Source: Capsicum annuum
Taxonomy: Eukaryota > Streptophyta > Magnoliopsida > Solanales > Solanaceae
DNA length: 64,000 nucleotides
Direction: 5' to 3'
Assembly: GCF_002878395.1 (NCBI RefSeq)
Contig: NC_061120.1
Coordinates: 113,959,212 to 114,023,211 of the forward strand
Of this stretch, positions 1-11,870 are shown piece after piece; position 1 is the stretch's first letter; every line of letters begins with the position of its first letter. The position numbers and the translations under genes are program-made. The notes under the pieces are model-generated. The model was given only the letters and a program-made list of their open reading frames with translations, made no database searches and was not told the DNA's origin.

Positions 1-1475
1 TAGCCCTCAAAGACAAATAAAAAAATTCTCAGAACACTCTCAAATCTTCAAGGTGAAGAACACTTATAATTTTTGAAATATTAAGCAATTAGGGCTTTAA
101 AGGTAATTTGTTTCCTTACATCTTGTTATTTTAGGCATGTTACTCTTACCTCATTGTCAACTTTTTAAAAGATTTTCCTTTAAAGTAGTGTTCATGTGAT
201 ATTGATATTGCGTTTTGAACTATGGGTTGAGGGTTTTTAATATAAATTACATAAATGCTTTTCCATGATATTTATGAATCTATTGTGCTTAAATTGATGG
301 TTGGTAAATGCATTAGGGTGCATGGGAATGGTGGATGGAATAGGGGTACAAATGTATCCACAAATTGATTATTTGGTATGGAAATTTATAATAACCCCAA
401 CTAGTATATTTGGTTTTGGTTTAAGCATTACCAGTTGGTTTTATTTTTTTTTTGAAACTAATGCATGAAATAAATGGTTAATTTGTCATGAATGGTTTTG
501 AATACCTTATGGGCCACACGGGAATCCCCCAAGTGATTTTAATAATGAAAACTTTATGGGACACACTGGAATCCCCTAAGTGATTTTAATAGTAGAGTTT
601 ATGATGTACTTGGGAATCCCATAAGTATTAGCTTAATGACATTGCTTGGAAGATATCATCGGTAGGATGGTAAAACTTTATAATTCCTTAATAACTGATT
701 CCTGGGTAATTAGTGGTTTTGTTATATGTTAAATGTTTTAATTGGGTAATAGAAGTAGTTTTGATAGCTAGCCATGAAGGTGTGTATTTGAAGAACGAAC
801 ACTAGAAACTCGTGTTTGACGACATGAAGATTGGTCTTAATGACCAAGTGCTTGTGTGGTACATGGTAATCCCCTAAGTGCACATACGTATATACGTATC
901 ATAGAGGGTGAAGGGTATAAGTGAATCCTAGACCACCTATGATATCTCCGTTTCTTACAGCCAACACACACTGGGGCATATCCAGGCAATAACAATGGAC
1001 CGATATAGACCATTGGCAGATTTATGATGGTAAAGCTACACAAAAAAATTAAGTTTTTAAAGTGCATGCTAGACCTTGTTCGATATACAAGAATGGTATA
1101 TATATATGTATTTTCATATGCTTATGTGCATTGATCTGACTTAGTTTTTGGATTTATGGAATTATTTTATCTTTATCCATGAGTTTCATGATAACGCTCA
1201 CCCCTCTAACCTTCTTCGAATGTTATATCCCCATGCAATGTAGGAGTTGACCATATTTCCACTCTTTCTACTAGTGACTAGCTGATTCGGGGATACCTTT
1301 TGAGTCAAACACAAGAGGTGAGCTTTTATACTTCAAAAGACCCTATTTCATGTTATGGATTTTCCTTATGTCCTTACTTTTTCCTTTGGTCTTAGTTTTA
1401 GCTATGGTCAGGGAATGTTCCAACTGAATATTCTTTGATTTTAATTAGAGGCTTTGTCAGACTACTGTGGACTGT
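1..1475 (+). repeat. Chromovirus-type LTR fragment (cut by window start)
   Basis: AT-rich non-coding sequence that matches, piece by piece, the LTRs found later at 29510-30787, 44400-45715 and 56601-56972. Shared landmarks are the run of 'gggaatcccctaagtg'-like phrases, 'atatccccatgcaatgtagga' near 1228, the 'gactcc'-like phrase near 1340 and the 'gaggctttgt' phrase near 1448. The order of landmarks gives plus orientation. Similarity ends near 1475. The left end lies outside the window. No open frame in it looks coding. Confidence 0.6.
505..626 (+). repeat. Three imperfect tandem copies, about 47 bp each
   Basis: The unit starts near 'cttatgggacacac', continues 'gggaatcccctaagtg' and ends 'attttaata'. 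Copies start near 505, 552 and 598, and the third is degraded. It lies inside the LTR fragment, and single related copies occur near 860 and 29750, so the phrase is part of this LTR family and was locally multiplied. Confidence 0.6.
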
Positions 1476-1479
1476 TGAT

Positions 1480-3468
1480 TCCAACTAGTTTGTATGGTTG
1501 TACGAATTTTAGACTTACTATATCTCTACCTAGGGATATGGCCATGGTACAAATCAGCTGAGGTTTCTATAATAGCTACAGTGATCATTCAATAATAACT
1601 TCTGCACTCGATATCCTACTTGATTGTTATGTTATGGATCTCCTATCCCTTCTCTAGTGCTCTTATATTGGTTTATGGTAGTTTCTGAGAATTCATTGTT
1701 GGTAATCATATTCTCATTTCTACATCTAATGTACTAAACAAAAATTACATTTTGTCTTAACTATATAATGGATTTAGTGAAGGTTTTTTTTTATAATAGT
1801 TACTTAATTATCCCATTGAAAAAAAATGGTTCTAACTTCTGTGTTAAATGAATGGTAGATTTGTAAGGATTATTCTATTTGTTGTGGATGTTGGATAGGT
1901 TTCAACATGATTGTATTAGGTGTGTCTTGAGATGATCATATGATTAAATAGTGTCAATGGCTACCAATCATTTTGGAAGGTTCATAACCGTTCCACTAGA
2001 CCATTTATAACCAAATTTTTGGAATGGTTACTAGCATATCTATTCCCATTGGTCCAATTTTGCATAGTGTGAGACCTTTTTAGACTCACTTTTGAAAGTA
2101 TTTATAAAGTAATTGCATGTTTAGGGAGTAAATATGAGAGAGGAATTCCATATAGGTTAGATTATGAGAATCTATATGGGTACCAATATTTTTGTAAAGG
2201 GATAAAATGGGTAATTGAATCGATTGTACTATTTTTCTTTGTAATTAAAACATGACTTATAGCATGAAAAATGGAATAGAGATTCTATTGATCTTGATCA
2301 TGGTCAATTTTTATTATACCTCCCTCAAGGAAAGTTATTTGATTAAGTTGGAAGATATTGATGAGATTTTAGCTTATAGCTATTGCGTTTGACTTGAGTT
2401 GGGAACTTGTGTTCCCAAAATGAGAAATTTGTGGTTGTATTATTAGTGTGAGTCGAGCATAATCCCTTACATTTATATAATAGCATTTTATGGAGATAGT
2501 TTAATAAAAGTTATTTGAAAAGGACTTCCATACCCGATGAAAAAGTCTTCATGGTGGATTTTACTAATTTTTGATTTGCATGCTTGATGTAAAAGTGTTC
2601 TAGGATGATTATTAATTTGTGACCCAATGAAAATATTTTATGAGTGTATTATTAATTATGTGCTTGATGGTAAATGTTCTCAGGTGAGTATATAAACCTT
2701 GTAAGTCCCCTATAGGTCCCAAATAGCAACACAAATCAACAGGTGTATACTATATTATTACATAACATCAATTGCACTCACCTCATCACTCGCATTAGAG
2801 GAATTGATATTGTTATGAGTTATGATTTAAGGAGTTTTATACTTTCATTCGAATTGATGAGTTTGTTAATTTTGTTCTAATAGGGGAGTTGTAGATATGT
2901 ACAATATTTTGGCTTATATCATTGATGCATACGTTCTACTTTAGGTGTGTTCTTTCTCTTTGTTGGTTTATTAGGTTATATTGGATGGGGATGAGTTAGG
3001 TGGTTCTTGCCATCTCTTTTAATTTAGATTGATTTATAATGTTATTGAGTACATGTGCATTAGTACACACCAATTTATTTTCCGCACTTTATGTGAAGCA
3101 ACAGATCTACCCATTCCAAGAGTTGATTTGGAAATTATTCATGAGATTACATTTTGAGACTCATAGGTTGTAACTGATATATCCAATGCCTATTATATCT
3201 CCTCTATACCTCTTACTTCATTATATTCAGTTGATTTTCAAATATTTCAAACTTTCTATTATACTTTATTTCTCTTAGTGGCTTGTACCTTGTGACTACA
3301 TAATTTTTTTATGGTTATTATCTTTCATAGTTCATTATTTGTGACTTATAATTGTTTTACTTCTTCTAAATACTTAATTTATTTTTTTTGCTTATTTATT
3401 AGGTTGTCTTACCTATTATGGAGAGTGTGATCGATGTCATCATGACCTAAGTTTTTAATCAGGATAGT
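1480..3468 (+). repeat. Putative 5' LTR of a decayed gypsy element
   Basis: Non-coding. Its stretch from about 2220 to 2945 is repeated in the same orientation at about 6440-6855, with shared phrases such as 'gcatgacttat', 'tatacctccct', 'gattaagttg' and 'gagttatgattt'. The two copies flank an integrase remnant, which is the expected layout of LTRs. The right end is set near the 'catgacctaag' phrase at 3440-3468. The left end is uncertain. Confidence 0.45.
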
Positions 3469-3559
3469 ATATGTGTTTATGTTTAGTGGCTTTATGAGAC
3501 TTGATATTTCTTAAGCATAGTTGATTTTTAGTGCTGAAGAATGATCTTTATTATGGCAG

Positions 3560-4960
3560 ATTAATGTGTGCAATTTTAGGATAGATGTTATGATCATGCT
3601 AAAAAGTGTTGAAAGGTGAAGCTAAGAAAGAAATTCTTGATCGAGAGGGTCTTTTGAGAATTAAGGGTTAGATTTATGTTCCTAGTGTTACTTAATTGAA
3701 TAGATTGGACATGGAGGAGGCTCGAGATTGAGGTTTTCTGTTCATCTAGGTGCAACAAAAATGTATCATACCTTAATACAACATCATTGATAGTATAGGA
3801 TGACAAAACAATTATGGCTAGGTGTTTGAATTATCAGCAGGTGAAGTTAGGATACCAGAGGCCAGTGGTATGACTCAAAGGGTTCCTAATCCTGAGTGGT
3901 TCTCGAAGCATACCACAATGGACTTCATGGATGGTTTTCCTTTGATTTTGTGAAATTTTACTTTATTTGTGTTAATATGGACAGATTAATCAAATAGGCT
4001 CATTTTTTTTTACCTTTGAGACCTACTACAATATGGAAAGCTTTGCTAAGATCAACATCTGAGACATAGTTTATTTACATGGTATGTTTATTTCTATTTT
4101 TGTTATATAGATGTACTCACTTTATACCAAAATTTTAGAGTTATGCAACAAGAGATAGGAACTTAGTTTTAGATGAGTACACCTTTTCATCCGCAGATTG
4201 ATGGCCAACCAGATTATACTATTTAGCTGTTAGAAGTCAGGATTCAAGCTAGTATAATTTATTTTGGGGGTTAATGGTACTAATTTTTTACTTTTGTAGA
4301 GTTTTCCTACAACAACAGTTACCATTACAACACTTATATTACACCATTAGAGGTTTTGTATAGGAGAAATTATAAATCTTAAATTGGTTAGTTTTATTCC
4401 TTTTAATTTACTCTTAAGGTATAGACTTTTTGAGAGATTCTATAAATAGGGTGAAGTTAATATAGGAATGACTTATGATAGCCCATAATAGGTAGAAAAG
4501 TTTTATCCATTGGATAGTTTATGATTTGTAGTTCATGGTTGGTGAGAGAGTTTTATTAAAAGGATCACCTATGAAGGGTGTGAAGAGGTTTGGGAAGTAA
4601 GTTAATATCAACTCAAGGTTTATTGATCCTTAATATTCTTCTGTGTTTTATAGAGGTAGCCTATGAGTTGGCTTTATCTTGAGTCTTTCATATGTGTATC
4701 TAGTTTTCTATGTTTTGATGTTGAAGAATTATCACTCCGATAGTTCTCATGTAATTTGGTGGGATCCATGGATTTGGGTCAAAAATTAAAATTTGAGAAC
4801 GTGCCCGTAGCCATTTTACATTGGAAGACTCATAAGTTAAGATCTAAAGAAATAGATTGAGTGAAAGCATCAATCAATTGAGGAGGTCACTTATGAGACA
4901 TAAAGTCAGACATGATGAGTAGATATTCCTAACTTTTTGACAATTTATGTACCTTTCTTA
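3560..4960 (+). pseudogene. Integrase plus chromodomain remnant, Ty3/gypsy
   Basis: Three-frame reading recovers pieces of a chromovirus integrase in the right order. An N-terminal piece around 3600-3690 reads like 'EILDREGLLRIKG'. A core start at 3890-3950 reads 'PEWFSKHTTMDFMDGFP', matching the usual 'PEWKWE.ITMDF..GLP'. The later core at 4170-4260 reads 'STPFHPQIDGQ'. A C-terminal piece around 4830 reads 'KLRSKEID', as in the linker before the chromodomain. Stops and frameshifts are frequent and the HHCC finger is largely unreadable. It sits between two related LTRs with no gag, protease or RT, so the rest of the element was lost. It is certainly inactive. Confidence 0.65.
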
Positions 4961-5002
4961 CCCTTCTATTCAAAAGAGAATGTGTGCTTTAATGATGTAT
5001 AA

Positions 5003-6861
5003 TGTAACAATCCTCATAGGGATTTCAAACATTCTTACTATTTTAACCATTTCCTTAGTAGTATTATAGTATTCGTGGTCAAGAAGTACGAGTGGCATAG
5101 TTCTTAAGGTGGTTGGTTAAGTAGTTCATGAGTTCTTATATTTAAATACTTTGGAGTTGGCATGGTTAGCCTTTGACAACATTTGGAGATTCTGGAATCA
5201 TATGGAAATTCCATCAATTATGTTGGCTGTGGAATGTAATTTTTTGCTCAGTAGAACCTTTGGTTCAGGTTCTAAGTCATTTAGTTAAATTTAGGTTGTT
5301 AATTAGGAAGTTAAAAGTTAAAGGAATAGAGATGCTTCGATTAATATTTGTCGATTACAACCTCAGTTTTATGTGTTGATGATTTTATTTAATTCAAAAT
5401 GTCATTTCTAGTTGGGTAGAATATTTATTGTGTGTTTTTAGGGGGGTTTTTGGTGACTTCTAAGTTTGGACTATTATTTGTTGTTGTTGTTGTTATATCT
5501 GGTACAGTCACACCTACTATCCTTGGTCTACATCGACGGGTCATTTTTGCAGCCAAGGGATTTCTCATACGGTACTAGGCTAGTTAGACCATGATAACTT
5601 TTATGGAGACCTTCTGAATCTATAGAGTCATGATATTAGAATTTATCTGCAACTATAAGCTAGCTATTTTTGATAGGCTCTCACTTATAGAGGTTTATTT
5701 GGTTAGAAGCATTCGTTATTGCAGAGAAATTTTACGTTTGTGACAAGATCTCCACACGTGCGAAACTTTGTTACTTAAACAATGACTTTTTCCACTCTTC
5801 TGCTATTTTTTAGATATAAATTTTTGGAGTTTGAGAACTCAATTATGGAAGATTCATGAGATGTTTTTTCAATAATTATTGTTTTAGTACAATTCTTATA
5901 TTTATTTTACAAATTCTACAATTATTTACTTAAGATTGCATCTTCCAATCATAGATTACCATATGGGGAATTTGGTGGTTTTGGGATAAAGTTAATAAAT
6001 GGTTATTTGATGATTTCAAGGTTGAATTTAACTTCATTTATGATGAAACATCATATTTGAACTCTATAATATATGGGTAATATGATTTTTACTAAAATTT
6101 GAATTTCCCCCATATGGCCTCAAGGTTGATGTTGAGGTTGACTTATTAGATCCACATTAAAGTGTAGCAATGTGGGTGCCTATAAAATTATTCTCTATGT
6201 AGAATACATACAAGATATCTTTGGTCTTGATTGAAGAGATTCTAGGAAGATTAAAACTTTTGTTCAAATTTTTGGACTTTCTTTAAGGCAAGTTGAAGCA
6301 TTCTTTGATTCTTTTTTGAAGTGATTATGTTACAATTTCATTTTTGGGGAGTAATTGGCAGATGCTATCCCTGTAAAGGTGAGATGAATAACATCTATAT
6401 GGTTTTAGTATCACTATAAAGGGTTTAAATGAATAATTTATATGGTGGATTGTTTCCCCTATTATTATTGCATGACTTATTGCATGAAAAGAGGAATAGT
6501 CATTGTGTCAGTCATAGTAGTGATCAACATTGATTATACCTCCCTTGAGGAATGTGATTTGATTAAGTTGGGAAAGATTGATGAGATATACTTATAGATG
6601 ATGTTTTTATTTGAGTTGGGTATTGTGTGCCTTAATTAAGATATTTGATCCCAACTTATTAATAGAGCAACGGATGTATATCGTAGCATTATATTAGATC
6701 ATTTACGCTCATATCATCACATACATTTAGTTGCATTGATATTGTCATGAGTTGTGATTTGAGGAGTTTGTTACTTTTATTCTAATTGAGTAATTTTGGA
6801 CGTGTATAGTGTTTTAGTTCATATTATTGATGTATACTGTATATGCCTTCATTTTTGCAAG
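5003..6861 (+). repeat. Putative 3' LTR of the same decayed element, truncated
   Basis: It begins at 'TGTAACAATCC', a typical TG start, about 40 bp after the integrase remnant. Its 3' part, about 6440-6855, repeats 2220-2945. It ends abruptly at 6861, where LTR-like sequence of opposite orientation begins, so the last several hundred bases present in the first copy are missing. A short (TTG)n run lies near 5480. Open frames inside, such as 5173-5379, show no family resemblance. Confidence 0.5.
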
Positions 6862-7820
6862 TGTCATGACCTAAACCCACCATGAGTGGCATCCATATTA
6901 AATTCTCTTGTAGGAGAACCAGCTAAAGTCATAACCCTATAAACACTTAACCAAAAATAGGTAACTAAAGCTAATTCAATAAAAAATATAAATATCCAAT
7001 AATATAAATAAATGGTAACAATAGAATAATGCAAAAAACTATCCCCTAGAAATTGAAATTCATCGTACCAAAACTCTAATAAATGTCAAAAAGAGGAGAT
7101 GCAACCATAAAAACTAAAGTAATTTCTAAGTTCGTAACAACAGGATAAGAAAATCATAAAACCCATGGTAGCCCGAAAGATGCATCTCACCCTTGAGTTC
7201 AAAGATGATCCAAATAAAAGGAGAGGTCTCAAAACAGTTGCTGGAATATGCTCTGCACTCAACATAAAGAATAACATGTAGTATATTAGAACATAAGAAA
7301 CAACTGTGTGCGGGTAGGTTAATTGACCAATCCAACATGAAAAATATGGACACATAACCCTAACATAGTACAACAAGATTATTATGAAACCTATAGTACG
7401 ACTATCTTTCAAGTTCATAATATTTAACCTTATAAACAAGTACATCATGAATTTTAGTCAAAATAATCAACAAGGATAACTAGGAAAGTTAACTAGGAGC
7501 AATAGTAAGACTCCAAGTAAACAATCATGTCGTAACTATCATTTAAACCATGTAGAAAACATATTGGTAATAGACAACATAAATCCACGTCACAATATCC
7601 ATGTAACCTACACCACTTAAGGATCCTTAAAAACAACCATAACATCAATGAAATATGTTCTGATTTATAGAAGAAACAGCCATAGAAAGTAAGCATACAA
7701 ACCTGATTCACTTAAGGAACCACTAAATACAAAAAATACATAATTCCATGTTCACTCAAGGAATCATCACATTTATTTGTACCTTGTACACACATGCTAA
7801 AGTTCTTGTCAGAGCCCACT
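6862..7820 (-). repeat. Minus-oriented LTR-derived segment
   Basis: Opens with 'tgtcatgacctaaaccc', which read on the other strand resembles the 'gggt..tgaca' end of solanaceous gypsy LTRs. Phrases such as 'tctgcactcaacataaagaa' are ones I associate with this repeat class. The same 10-mer 'tgtcatgacc' recurs at 7821, so two such ends may lie in tandem. The 120-codon frame on the minus strand at 7086-7448 has no recognisable domain and is probably chance. Confidence 0.35.
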
Positions 7821-8294
7821 TGTCATGACCTGGAGAGGAGGATTCCTTACCTATTTATCAAATCTTAGACATCAAGTTTATGCCAACCTTATATCACCAA
7901 TCCAGTAGATATGTAAAAACACCAATATGTTACATAATAATAACATCTATCACAACAATCACCACAACAATAATAATACAAAAACAGTTGTAAAATCTAA
8001 CAAATTTTTATATAAGTTCATAGAATGTCATTAACACTTAGCATATTATATTGAAATTTAATTTCCTTGAAAATCCTATGTACAAGCCATATTAATATTT
8101 AGTTATCATGAACACGTTGTGTAAATTGAGTTTCAACTATATTAAAACTGTTACCTACCTTAGTCCAAGATTGCACAACTCAGTTAAGACTGGTCTTGCA
8201 TTTATATGTAATTTTCTTTTAGTCTTGGTCTATAAACATGAACACAAAAAATATTCAAATGACCTACCATGTAAAGGATTACAACCTAATCCCT
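7821..8294. repeat. AT-rich spacer with CAA/TAA-rich tract
   Basis: Starts with a second 'tgtcatgacc' and then becomes AT-rich, with a low-complexity run of CAA and TAA triplets near 7950-7985. I see no gene. It ends where a chromovirus LTR begins at 8295. Confidence 0.35.
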
Positions 8295-9645
8295 TGAAAC
8301 AAACTAGACTTTGGCCCTGGAAAATTTCCTGAACTTTGAGCTTACTGCCTTGCTTATAACTTAACCCATGAGTTGTAGGGTGTCTTAACGGGTCATGTGA
8401 ACCAGTCGTAAGGTGTACAGTGGATGTTGTTGATTTTTTATCCTGGCTATGACTTAGGGACACGATCCATAAAAACTCATCATGAGTTGTTAGGAAGAGT
8501 CATAGCCAAATTATGTAAGTTGTTGGCTTGATTCTTTTGTGAGTACAAGTTGCTCACTACAAATTGTAAGGACTCATTATGAGTCGTAACAATCTAACAG
8601 TAGTTTTTCCCTTGTTCACCTTATTTGGTTCTACTATAATAACGAGTAGAACCCTATGAGCCATAGGGTCATGTTATAAGTTGGTTGGTTGAGTCATAAG
8701 GATAACAATGTTGGGTCCTTGGAGACTGTCCTAGTTATGACTCATGGTGATGATTCGTAAGGTGATGTTATGAGTAAAAGGATGACTTAAAACCAAAGAA
8801 GAATCTTTTTCTATTTTTATGTTGGGGTACTTTAGACATTTTCCACTTAAATCATTTTGACCCAACGTCTATAAAACACTTTTGGGGAATTCATTCAATT
8901 TTTTAATGGATTAAAAACTATCTCTAAATCCTCCAAGGAAAGTCAAGATAGGATTTCACCAATTTAGTCATCTAAGGACTGAAGAGTTGATTTCTCTCCA
9001 AAAATCTTCATGATTCAGACATGTGACTCTTCTCTTATTGTTAATTTTGTAAAAGCATACGATTTAAAGTATTATTCATGAGTCATTATCATGATTTTTT
9101 AAACATGGATTGAGGGTTATTAATGTTTATTGCTGAATAATGTTTTCCCATGGTTTAATTATGATTTTTATGCTTTGAATGTGGTTTTTGCACATGTGGT
9201 TGCATGTAAATAGTGATTTAACTAAGGGGTCATGGTTAGCCCCTAATTTGATGATTTTATCTTTGATAAAGGTATGACTTTAACCTGTTTGTGAAATTGT
9301 TAATGAGAATAACCTTATCACAAGTTTGAATTATGTGTTAAACTAATACATTGGCATAAAATAGTTATTGAATTATAAATGGATTTATGAACCCCTTGAT
9401 GGCTATAAATGTATTTAAATGTACCCTTGGGGTTTTATTAGCTAAATGGGTTTGAGTCCCTAATGTTAGATTAATTTGATGACTTTGTTTAGATAATGGG
9501 TTCAGATCTCAATTGATGAAATTATTGTTATGGCGTATTATATACTTGCAAGTGTGGTTGGTATGACGATACCAATGAGGTTCCTTATGTATAATGGGTT
9601 AAAAAATAGTGATGCATATTAAATATTTTAAATTGCTTTTTCATG
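8295..9645 (+). repeat. 5' LTR (partial) of chromovirus-like element
   Basis: Begins TGAAAC and 'tagactttggcc', matching the LTR start at 46439. It carries many short 'gagtcgtaagg'-like repeats and a TATA box (CTATAAAA) at 8869-8876. It can be followed against 46439-47740 up to about 9640, where the phrase 'gatgcatattaaat' is shared. It then jumps directly into gag, so the last third of the LTR, the PBS and most of gag are deleted. Confidence 0.65.
8869..8876 (+). promoter_or_regulatory. LTR TATA box
   Basis: CTATAAAA, in the same LTR context as 42175-42182, about 570 bp after the LTR start. It is the likely core promoter of the former element. Confidence 0.5.
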
Positions 9646-9860
9646 CAATTGTTCTTCTAGATCATAATTCTATATATGTTTTGAAGGCGCTGATACTTCT
9701 ATGGCACAAGGTGCCTAATCTTCGTAGAATGGGTGCTAGTCAGCACCATCCTGCCCTTCCCATAAATTTTATGGCCAGCACCACCATGGTCAGTGTGAGA
9801 AAGGGAGGAACCGATATTTAAATTATGGATAAATTGGACATATGCGGTGGGATAGTCACT
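9646..9860 (+). pseudogene. Gag C-terminus with decayed zinc knuckle
   Basis: Read across two frames, the 9770-9860 stretch gives 'GQHHHGQCEKG' followed by 'GHMRWDS'. This matches the chromovirus gag phrase with the CX2CX4HX4C knuckle ending 'IGHMRWDC'. The cysteines are partly replaced by Tyr and Ser and one codon is a stop. It joins directly to the protease reading frame. Confidence 0.55.
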
Positions 9861-10378
9861 CTAGAGTTGCTTCTGGGGAATACAAGGTTCTTGTTTCCTT
9901 TTCATTAGCTCTTGCACCAAATGGGGCCACTTCTAGCTCTAGCAATGGTCAAAATAGCCTTTATGCTCTCACTACTAGTCAAAATTTTGAGGCATCTTTG
10001 GATGTCCTTATTGGTATGTTGAAACTCTTTTCATGTGATATGTACTGTTTACTTGACCCAAGGTCCACTCTCTCTTATGAGACCCCATTTGTGGTTGTGC
10101 ATTTTTGTTTTGGTCCTAATTATTTATTAGACCCTTTTTATATTTCTACCATAGTGGGTGACTCTATGGTTTATATAAGAGTCTATAGGGGTTGTGTGAT
10201 ATTTATTGGTACTAGAGACACTTTGGTGGACTTGATAGAGTTAGACATAGTTGACTGTGATGTTATTTTGGGGATGGATTGGTTGCACTTATGCTATGAT
10301 TCTCTACACAGCAGGACCCATAAGGTCATTTTAAATTCCCTAATGAGACAATTGTTGAATGGGAGGGAAGTTCCCTAG
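9842..10378 (+). pseudogene. Retroviral-type aspartic protease, chromovirus
   Basis: An open stretch of about 178 codons. Residues about 45-75 hold the active-site region, reading 'LLDPRSTLSYETPF' where the family has DPGSTLSY.TPF. The essential Gly is Arg, so the enzyme would be dead even if expressed. Residues about 140-150 read 'DCDVILGMDWL', the conserved second protease motif. Upstream is the zinc knuckle and downstream the RT, as expected for gag-pol. The first Met at 9842 lies within the knuckle and is not a true start, because the protease would be cut from a polyprotein. Confidence 0.8.
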
Positions 10379-10379
10379 A

Positions 10380-11330
10380 GCTTAAGGGGAGGATCATATC
10401 ATATCTTAAAGCCTTAAAATTAATTACTAAAATTTGTCTATATTATTTTAACCAGGTTAAAGATTCTAACTCGGAGGCCATCCTTACATTTTATCCTAGT
10501 GGCAAATGAGTTTTCTGTGGTATGCCTTTAATATTTTCCTAGTGTCCCTCCTGATATAGAGATTGATTTTGGTATTGTCCTTTTTTTAGACACTCGTCCT
10601 ATTTGTATCCCTCCGAATAGAATGGCTCCAGTGGAGTCGAGGGAACTCAAGGAGAAGTTGAAAGACCTTTTAGACAAGGGTTTCAATCCATCATAGTGTA
10701 TCCCCGTAGGGTGCACATATCTTATTCGTGTGTAAGAAGGATGGTTCCCTTCGTTTGTGTATTCATTACCAATAATTGAACAAGGTGACAGTAAAGAATA
10801 AGTATCCACTTTAGAGAATTAATGATTTTCTTGCCTAGCTCTAGGCTGCTAAATTCTTTTCTAAGATTGATTTTTGGTCTGAATATGATCTGTTAAATAT
10901 TAGTGAAATGGATATTCCTAAGAAAACTTTTCATACATGATATGGCTGGTCCTGTCTTTTGGTTTGAGCAATGTCCCGGCGGCATTCATGGACTTGATGA
11001 ATAGGGTCTTCTATTAGTTTCTGGATTTACTCATGATTGTCTTCACCGATTATATTTTAGTGTAGTCCAAGAGTAAGGATGATCATGTTGATCAACTCCG
11101 CATTATTTTTTGTAGCTTGAAAGATCAGGATTTGTATGCAAAATTCTTGAAATATAAACTCTGGTTGCATGTTTTTATATTTCTAGGTTATGTTGTATCT
11201 ATTGAGGGGACCATGGTGGAACCACAATAGGTTGCAATAGTTAAGAAGTGTCCTAACTCCACTACTCCAGTCGACATTCGGAGCTTCTTGGGATTAGCTG
11301 GTTACTATAGAATGTTTATGGAATTTTTGT
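10380..11330 (+). pseudogene. Reverse transcriptase remnant, chromovirus
   Basis: Frameshifted RT. Recognisable pieces in order are 'FPSVPPDIEIDFG' near 10540, 'NRMAPVESRELKEKLKDLL' near 10617-10675, 'FGLSNVPAAFMDLMNRVF' near 10960-11010, 'FTDYILV' near 11041, and 'STTPVDIRSFLGLAGYYR' near 11257-11310. The catalytic FxDD box has become F-T-D-Y and is followed by a stop, so one catalytic Asp is lost. Many stops lie between 10780 and 10930. Confidence 0.8.
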
Positions 11331-11870
11331 GTTCTAATGCTGCACCATTGACCAAGTTAACTCAGAAAAAGGTTAAGTTTTTGTTGTCTGATGCTTGCTA
11401 GGATAGTTTTGAGAAGAGAATAGATAAGTTGACTTCGGCTCCAGTCTTGACCTTTCCTGACTGTACTGATGATTTTATGGTCCATTGTGATGCATTCCAA
11501 GTAGGACTCTCTTTCGTACTAATCAATAGGCATAGTCGTTGCTTATGCCTCAAGGCAGTTAAAGGTTCATGAGAAGAACTATCTGACTCATGACTTGGAA
11601 TTGTTAGCCGTTTGGTTTGCGTTGCAAATTTGGCAGCACTATCTATATGGGGTCCATGTTAATATCCTTTCTAATCAAAAGATCCTGCGGTATGCATTCA
11701 CTCAGAAGAAGCTTAATATCAGGCAAAGGATATGGATTGAGTCACTCAATGACTATGATATAAGTCTTCACTACCAACCCAGTAAAGCTATCATAGTTGC
11801 CGATTCACTTATTAGGTTGTCAATAGGTCACTTGTCTCATGTGGATGAGGATAAGCGAAAAATGGTAAAA
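11331..11870 (+). pseudogene. RNase H remnant, chromovirus
   Basis: 'KLTQKKVKFLLSD' starts the domain near 11358. 'LTFPDCTDDFMVHCDAFQVGL' near 11446-11510 keeps the first acidic residue. After a frame change 'ELLAVWFALQIWQHYLYG' (about 11598-11650) keeps the Glu. 'QRIWIESLNDYDISLHYQP' and 'ADSLIRL' end it. The 11595-12104 open stretch is only the distal part and continues into the integrase N-terminus. Confidence 0.75.

Noticed and set aside
5478..5496. (TTG)n run as a second SINE tail
   Set aside because: The preceding bases do not resemble the 'cccaccccagacc' part of the SINE and no flanking duplication is visible.
7086..7448. 120-codon minus-strand ORF as a membrane protein
   Set aside because: Hydrophobic, but it lies in LTR-like repeat sequence with no family motif and an overlapping alternative frame. 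AT-rich sequence readily gives such frames.
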